Below, in pieces: positions 7,965-12,692 of a stretch of DNA of 12,692 bases; positions within the stretch are counted from its first letter, which is position 1, and the number at the start of each line of letters is the position of its first letter. Location of the stretch: NCBI GenBank assembly GCA_018257865.1, contig JAEUBA010000289.1:1-12692 (forward strand). The letters are read 5' to 3'. Made by a program: the position numbers and the translations under genes. The notes beneath the pieces were generated by a model. It saw nothing but the letters and a program-made list of their open reading frames with translations, did no database searches and was not told the DNA's origin. This DNA is from Stereocaulon alpinum (lineage: Eukaryota > Ascomycota > Lecanoromycetes > Lecanorales > Stereocaulaceae).

Positions 7965-8825
7965 GCTTACTACTCTCTTTTTTATACTCTTATTATAGTT
8001 CTAGACTGTATAGACTGCGTCTATAAGGGTTTTAAGTATAGTCTCTACTAATCGCTTCCGTCTAGCCCCTATCTATTATAGTAGGAGTAGCTTATTCTCT
8101 TCTACTATATCGCTTAGTCTCCGTAAGATTACCGCTTCCAACGCTTTACCTAGGGTATTAAGGAGTACGATAGGCCTATACGACTTTAGTTTTAAGTAGT
8201 CGCTCTTCTTTAGCTTTTTTAAGATTACTATATTCGCTTTTTTAAAGTACTTCGGGTAGTAGCCTAGCTTAAGATAGGCTTAGAATAAGTAGACTATTAC
8301 CCCTATTATACTTATACTAGTTAGGGCCCTTAGGAAGCGGTTTAGAATTCCGTTAATACTAAGTACTTTATCGACCGCTAGGTGCTATATTACCTTAGAG
8401 ACTTCTTTAACTAATATCTCCTTATCTATCTATATCAGTTCTAGGTATCTTATACCTGCGATATCTCCTAGGTCTACCGCCGGCGGTAGTAGGAAGAGGA
8501 CCCTCCTTAGGGCTCTTACTTTTCCGTCGAAATCCCTAGCCTTACCCCCGCTGCTATCTTTAATCGCTAGGAATTATAGGAGTTTCTTTAGGCGTCTACT
8601 CTTCTCTCTTCCCTATCTTATAAGTCTCTATACGCCCGTTAGCTTTAGTATAGCCTTATATACGCTTTCCCTCTATACGAAGGTCTTAGCCTTCCTAATT
8701 ACCCGCGCCCTTTCCTCGTTCGCTACGTAGAGGACCTCCTCTGTCTAGGTGCTACGGTTTCTCTCGTATTCCTTTATATATTCCTTTACCTTTAAGGAAT
8801 TTAAGATTTATAAGCTACTAATAAT
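7965..8825 (-). pseudogene. Tad-clade LINE reverse transcriptase relic, N-terminal piece
   Basis: Read on the minus strand from about 8825 down. A basic/acidic linker (EERARVIRKAKTF) comes first, then LFLLPPAVDLGDI, a VDKVLSINGILNRFL block near 8340-8380, and LKLGYYPKYFKKANIVILKK. Next is SYRPIVLLNTLGKALEAVI (8169-8180 encodes YRPI), then ILRRLSDIVEENKLL and a GARRKRLVETIL block, ending KKRVVS at the GCTTA site. These are in the order found between the endonuclease and the catalytic Asp in Tad-like non-LTR elements of filamentous fungi. Few stops remain and the frame holds across the piece. The endonuclease and ORF1 are absent, and the junction with gypsy relic 2 lies near 8825. Non-functional. 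Confidence 0.9.
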
Positions 8826-8829
8826 TAGG

Positions 8830-10260
8830 CTAAATCCTTTTCTATAAATAAGGGTTCGCCGTCGTAGCGCCGTCTCCGAAGTAAGGTATAGACTATAGAC
8901 TTAAAAGACTTATTAAGAAATAATAACCGCTTATATATCCCTAGAGATAAAGCCTTAAGGGAAGAACTTATTAGTAAATACTATAATAACCCTCTAGTAG
9001 GGTACTTTAGCGCTAAGAAGACATATAAGTTACTTACCTATAAATACTTTTAGTATAGGAGTTCTAAGTAAGTTAATAGTTATATTAAGACTTATAATAT
9101 TTACTAAAGAACTAAGGCTCCCTACTATTACCTCTATAGCGAACTAAGTTCGCTTTCTATTACTAATAAGCTATAGAAGGAGCTCTTAATAGACTTTATT
9201 ATAGGTCTACCCCTAAGTAAATATAAGAATATAGTCTATAATACTATTCTAGTAATTATTAATCGATTTATAAAGATAGTAAGGTATATACCTACTACTA
9301 CTATAATCGACGCTGCTAAGCTAGCGGATATTTTTTATACTAAGGTAGTATACTATTATAGTATACCTAATAGTATTATTAGCGATAGAGGTTTAGTATT
9401 TACTAGCGCCTTCTAGTTAGCTATTTATTTTTACTTTAAGATTAAGCGCCGCCTAAGCACCGCCTTTTATCCTTAGACTAATAGTTAGACGGAATACTAG
9501 AATTAGGTACTAAAGTACTACTTACGTATCTTTACTAATAATAAGTAAACTACTTAGGCGAAATAGCTGCTAATAGCAGAATTTATATATATAAATAATC
9601 TTTATTCCTTTATTGGAATAATACCGTTCTACTTAATATATAGATACTATCCCGAACTTCGTTAGGAACTTAAGGATAAGTCCTTAGAGGGGAGGATACC
9701 TACTATAAATAAGAGGATTAGATTACTATAAGTATTAAGAGATAAAGCTATAGAACGCCTATAGCGCGCTAGAGAGTCTTAAGCTAAGTAGTATAATAAG
9801 AATTATAAGCCTTAAAGCTATAAGGTCGGAGATCTAGTAATACTATTAACTAAGAATCTTAAGTAAAAACGCCTAAGTAAAAAGTTATCTTATAAATTCG
9901 TAGGGCCTTTTAGGATTACTAATAAAGTAGGAGCGTAGGCTTACTACCTTCTACTACCGTAAACTTATAGAATCTATAATACTTTTTATATCTTATTATT
10001 AAAGCTATACTACCTTCGCGACGGCGATAAGACGTTAGCAAACTTTATATAAGCCCCTAAACTTATTAATAATAATAAGATATAGGAGGTTAAAGAAATT
10101 ATAGATAAGGTCTAAGATAAGTAAGGTATCTAGTATAAGGTTAAATAGACTAGCTAGGGTAAAGAATATAACTAGTAGTTACTAGATAAAGAACTTAAGG
10201 ATACCTATAACTTAACTTAAGCCTTTAACGAGTAGACGGTTAGTAAGTATATATAGTCTC
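8830..10260 (+). pseudogene. Ty3/gypsy chromovirus pol relic 2: integrase and chromodomain
   Basis: Frame +3 reads without a frameshift to about 10260. In order: RLYIPRDKALREELISKYY (about 8919-8975), an H2C2 region with Cys/His codons changed to Tyr or Asn, then the integrase core. Its three acidic residues are all present: Asp at 9192, Asp at 9384 (SDRG) and Glu at 9492, with the same D-(63)-D-(35)-E spacing as relic 1. The C-terminal VGDLVILLTKNLK block is near 9825-9863 and the chromodomain EVKEIIDKV is at about 10086-10200. Many TAA/TAG stops make it non-functional. It is related to relic 1 but clearly divergent. RT, RNase H and gag are missing; the left edge meets the minus-strand LINE near 8825. 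No 3' LTR recognised. Confidence 0.92.
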
Positions 10261-10509
10261 TAGTTCTTTAAATACTACTAATAGCGGCGAGTAAGCGGCG
10301 GCGATAATATAAGTTATAATAATTATAAACCTTATAAGTAAATAGTCTTATACTATAAGTATACTCCTCTATAATTCTTATACTTACTTACTTATACCTT
10401 AGTAGGGTAGAGATAAGACTATATTAATTACTATCTAAATTACTATCTATTATCAGCGAGACGTCGCACGCGAGTATATTTACTAAGTATTAGTAAAGAA
10501 AGAAAAAAA
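10261..10509. other. Unassigned sequence 3' of gypsy relic 2
   Basis: No coding frame recognised. It ends in an A-rich run (about 10497-10510), reminiscent of the A-rich run that follows relic 1 at 3780-3793. Confidence 0.45.
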
Positions 10510-10902
10510 AACTAACGCTACTTCTATACTAAAGTATAGCTATATAACTTATTCTTTAAGAGCCTTAATATACTACTAAAGGCTTTTAATCTCTTCTAAG
10601 TAGTTAGCGATAGTTTCCTTAAGCTTTATAACGCGCTATATAGCCGCTGCGAGTTATTACTATAGATTAGCGATAATTATAGGGGCTACCCTACTAGTTA
10701 TTATTATTTAACCCTATACTTTTCGCTACTAAGTTATTCGCTTCCTAATCTTCTTCCTCTTACGCTATACTTATTATATCCAGCTATCTATAAAATAACG
10801 CCGTACTAATCGCCGTATAGACTATCGAAACGGCTCTAGGATCTAGATATATTAGGAGACGACGTAGTAGAGCTATTAGAATAATATACCTTATAATAAT
10901 AA
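10510..10902 (-). pseudogene. Antisense relic with coiled-coil-like heptads
   Basis: A minus frame at about 10550-10690 reads LAAAI*RVIKLKETIANY then LEEIKSL**YIKALKE*V, with stops only where Gln codons are plausible. The hydrophobic spacing (I/L every three to four residues) is that of a coiled coil. An EEED-rich stretch lies upstream on the same strand in another frame. Retrotransposon Gag and LINE ORF1 proteins often carry such coils, but no diagnostic zinc knuckle is visible. The relic may have continued past 10902, since LINE B is inserted there and flanking sequence resumes at 11197. Confidence 0.4.
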
Positions 10903-10916
10903 TAAAGTCTATAGTA
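10903..10916 (+). repeat. TSD of LINE B, left copy
   Basis: TAAAGTCTATAGTA here is repeated exactly at 11183-11196 on the other side of LINE B: a 14-bp duplication. Confidence 0.9.
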
Positions 10917-11182
10917 TTAATTAATTGATTGATTTATACACCTACTCTAGTAGAAATGCTCTGCTAATAAGGGAGTCCTATAGAATTATCCTAGTAGGGC
11001 TATCGCCCTACTAGTCGTTAGAGAAACCTTCTTTTCGGTAAAAACTCCCCCTTATCCATAAGTTATTTACCTCTCTGTTAATAGCCTCTGGCTACGCTTA
11101 TACCTTAGACACCACCTGTCTTATCTCTCTCCCTTTCTGTCCTTAATCTTCCATCCTGGGCCTTGTCGCGTTCCGTATCTCT
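10917..11182 (-). mobile_element. LINE B: 266-bp 5'-truncated LINE copy
   Basis: Bounded by a 14-bp TSD. Its left end is TTAATTAATTGATTGATT, a partly RIP-altered (TTGA)n tail, followed by the same 3'-end block as LINE A (TAxACxCCTACTCTAGTA, AATAAGGGAGTCCTA) and a GGTAAAAACT block shared near 436 and 11038. It is read on the minus strand, so only the last ~250 bases of the element were copied. TpG and CpA persist from about 11040 onward, so this copy is far less altered than LINE A. Confidence 0.83.
10991..11014. other. Perfect 10-bp hairpin near the LINE B 3' end
   Basis: CTAGTAGGGC and GCCCTACTAG are exact reverse complements around a 4-base TATC loop. The site lies about 75 bp from the element's tail. 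3'-end stem-loops are recognised by the reverse transcriptase in some LINE families; that role here is inferred. LINE A has only a weaker ATAGTA-A-TACTAT palindrome at a similar place. Confidence 0.7.
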
Positions 11183-11196
11183 TAAAGTCTATAGTA
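11183..11196 (+). repeat. TSD of LINE B, right copy
   Basis: Exact copy of 10903-10916. Confidence 0.9.
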
Positions 11197-11299
11197 ATTA
11201 TCTTTATAACGTTAATAGGGAGGAGTATCTCCTCGCTCGTAATTATTATTCCCCGTGCAAAAATAAGTCCTATAGGGTAAAGGTATATTAATAATATAG

Positions 11300-11525
11300 T
11301 CTATAAGTGTTAGCAGCTAGTAATATACGCCGGTTACGCGACAGCGACGTATAATATTAAGTACATATATAAGTTATATCTATAAGTAATATATTAGTAG
11401 CTAATAATATACGCCGGTTACGCGATAGCGATATATAATATTAAGTATATATATAAGTTATATCTATAAGTAATATATTAGCAGCTAATAATATACGCCG
11501 GTTACGTAATAGCGATATACGATCT
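11300..11525 (+). repeat. 84-bp tandem array, about 2.7 units
   Basis: The block TAATATACGCCGGTTACG recurs with CGGTTA at 11331, 11415 and 11499, an exact 84-bp period. Several differences between units are CpA/TpA. No coding role seen. Confidence 0.88.
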
Positions 11526-11876
11526 TAAGAGAATATTTGAATATTATTATAATAAGAAGAACTATTAACTATATTAGTAATATTAATTATAATATAGGTA
11601 CGCTAATATTAGGGTATATACGAGTTATATTAGGAGTTATAAAGAGAGAAAAGTTAGGGGGAAAGTTATTATTTATATACCCGTAGGTCGTCGTCGCTAC
11701 GACGTCGCTATACGTTAAAGCTATTTAAAATAATAATAACTAATAATATAGCTACGCGGTTATTACCTACTAATACAGTCGGCAGTTAACTATATTTATT
11801 AATAACTACGCGTTACTACTACGCCTACTACGTATTCTTTTTATATTATAATAGATTTAGGCGTTACTACAGTTAG
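11526..11876. other. Unassigned RIP-altered sequence
   Basis: No coding frame or element recognised. A small GC-rich knot with self-complementary GACGTCG-type motifs lies at about 11686-11710. Confidence 0.45.
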
Positions 11877-12127
11877 ATAATATTCTATATATATAATACG
11901 CCGCCTTAACGACGTCGCACTTAGGTTAACTCTTTTCCCTTACGTTTCCTACTAGATTTAAAGGGGTTTTAACGAGCAGTCTATTCGATATACTTTATAT
12001 AGTAATAATATTCTATATATATAATACGCCGCCTTAACGACGTCGTATCTAGGTTAACTCTTTTCCCTTACGTTTCCTACTAGGTTTAAAGGATTTTTAA
12101 CGAGTAATCTATTTAATATACTTTAGT
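11877..12127 (+). repeat. 128-bp tandem duplication
   Basis: Two units, 11877-12004 and 12005-12127, aligned at a constant 128-bp offset (TTCTATATATATAATACGCC at 11883 and 12011). They share ACTCTTTTCCCTTACG and TTTCCTACTAG blocks. The duplicated segment overlaps the left part of R2. Confidence 0.88.
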
Positions 12128-12400
12128 ACTTAGGGACTAAGGCCTAGAGGGGAGGATACTATTAACCCTTAAGTATATACGCGTTATAGCTACGCTAACG
12201 TAATAATATTAGTTAGGGTCTAGGGGCTTAGTAATAGTATTACTACCTAGGACTCCCCTATATTTAGGGGATCTTTAGAAATTAGTTCTACTACTACTTC
12301 TACTACTCAGTAATATAATTATATCTATTACTTAATACCTGAATCTAGTAACTTTACGTCTCTTATACCTTAGTGCGCTAGCTTAGAGCCGGCGTCGCTA
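12057..12400. repeat. Dispersed repeat R2, right copy
   Basis: Partner of 5630-6050, with exact shared 14-mer AATTAGTTCTACTA (12280-12293) and other landmarks in the same order. Here R2 abuts a minus-strand gypsy fragment instead of the LINE. Confidence 0.55.
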
Positions 12401-12410
12401 GCCTTTATAA

Positions 12411-12572
12411 GCCCTTCTACGAGTTCTCTTATAGTTTTCCTTAGTATAATTACTTAGATCCCTATAATAAGGAAAGCTGCTTTTAACGTATTATACTTAG
12501 CGCGTTTACGTAGCTTAGACTCTTTTTCTAACTATAAGAATAGTTTACTTTATAATATTAGTAATAGGGTAG
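12411..12572 (-). pseudogene. Gypsy relic 3: fragment of the RNase H-integrase linker
   Basis: The reverse complement matches 1721-1882 of gypsy relic 1 nearly base for base and without gaps (start CTACCCTATTACTAATATTA, then AGAAAAAGAGTCTAAGCT and GGAAAACTATAAGAGAAC). It therefore encodes the linker between RNase H and integrase on the minus strand, with a REL.EG end. Beyond 12411 the similarity to relic 1 fades. The right end is cut by LINE C at 12573. It is closer in sequence to relic 1 than relic 2 is over comparable regions. Confidence 0.9.
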
Positions 12573-12692
12573 TTGATTGATTGATTGGTTTATACGCCTA
12601 TTCTAGTATCTATATATACTAATGAGGGTGTTCTATTACATTATTTGTGAAACCAGTAGATGGTACACGTAGTGTGCCTTTCCTAGCCGCAA
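12573..12692 (-). mobile_element. LINE C: third LINE 3' end, not RIP-altered, runs off the window
   Basis: Starts with an intact TTGATTGATTGATTGG tail followed by TTTATACGCCTATTCTAGTA, the same 3'-end block as LINE A and B. TpG and CpA are frequent (GAGGGTG, ACATTATTTGTG, GGTACACG). It is inserted in gypsy relic 3. The far end and any TSD lie beyond 12692. Confidence 0.75.

Larger units (their letters stand above)
1..12575. other. RIP-altered, gene-free repeat block
   Basis: CpA and TpG dinucleotides are nearly absent over most of this span, whereas TpA is in excess and CpG is retained. Bases 1-300 contain a single CpA and no TpG. This is the known signature of fungal repeat-induced point mutation, which changes CpA to TpA on either strand of duplicated DNA. 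Stop codons inside the relic frames are TAA and TAG; TGA is essentially missing because TpG is gone. The depletion is weaker in about 4852-5130, 6399-7771 and 11040-11280, and ends abruptly near 12575. That this is an AT-rich heterochromatic compartment is inferred. Confidence 0.93.

Noticed and set aside
11300..11525. CRISPR array
   Set aside because: The 84-bp period is a direct tandem repeat with no alternating repeat and spacer structure, and the context is eukaryotic.

Overview
The window is a block of dead, nested retrotransposons from a filamentous ascomycete (Pezizomycotina) genome. It has been heavily altered by repeat-induced point mutation (RIP). CpA and TpG are almost absent while CpG stays common: the first 300 bases hold one CpA and no TpG. 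TpA is in great excess. Reading frames of retrotransposon proteins can be followed for kilobases without frameshifts, but they are full of TAA/TAG codons where Gln, Trp or Arg codons are expected. No intact gene is present. The only open frame of 60 codons (6132-6314, minus) is a chimera of an LTR and a LINE reverse transcriptase. No tRNA, rRNA, CRISPR array or host gene was found. Genus cannot be decided from this sequence.

Layout. (1) 1-3396, plus: a Ty3/gypsy chromovirus pol relic (end of RT, RNase H, integrase, chromodomain). It is split in mid-RNase H by a minus-strand non-LTR (LINE-like) insertion, 315-1466, with a 12-bp target-site duplication (TSD). (2) 3397-4739: unassigned degenerate sequence with a 7-bp tandem repeat, an acidic/Lys-rich antisense relic and a fold-back repeat. 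(3) 4740-5271: a 532-bp miniature LTR element (TRIM-like) with 111-bp LTRs. (4) 5272-6050: unassigned, including one copy of a dispersed repeat called here R2. (5) About 6060-8825, minus: a Tad-clade LINE reverse transcriptase relic, split by a 1759-bp non-autonomous LTR element (6206-7964, 193-bp LTRs, TSD GCTTA). (6) About 8830-10260, plus: a second gypsy integrase-chromodomain relic. (7) 10260-12410: an antisense coiled-coil relic interrupted by a 266-bp truncated LINE copy (10917-11182, 14-bp TSD), then an 84-bp tandem array, a 128-bp tandem duplication and a second R2 copy. (8) 12411-12572, minus: a third gypsy fragment. (9) 12573-12692: a third LINE 3' end, essentially unmutated, marking the edge of the RIP-altered block.

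The order of events can be read directly. Gypsy and Tad-like elements came first, short LINE copies and two small LTR elements inserted into or beside them, and RIP acted throughout. Every difference between the paired LTRs of both small elements (9 of 193 and 5 of 111 positions) is a CpA/TpA or TpG/TpA difference. Removing each of the LINE A and 193-bp LTR insertions together with one TSD copy restores the host element's frame. No new host or defence system is evident. The notable content is the two miniature LTR elements and the unusually legible record of nesting and RIP.
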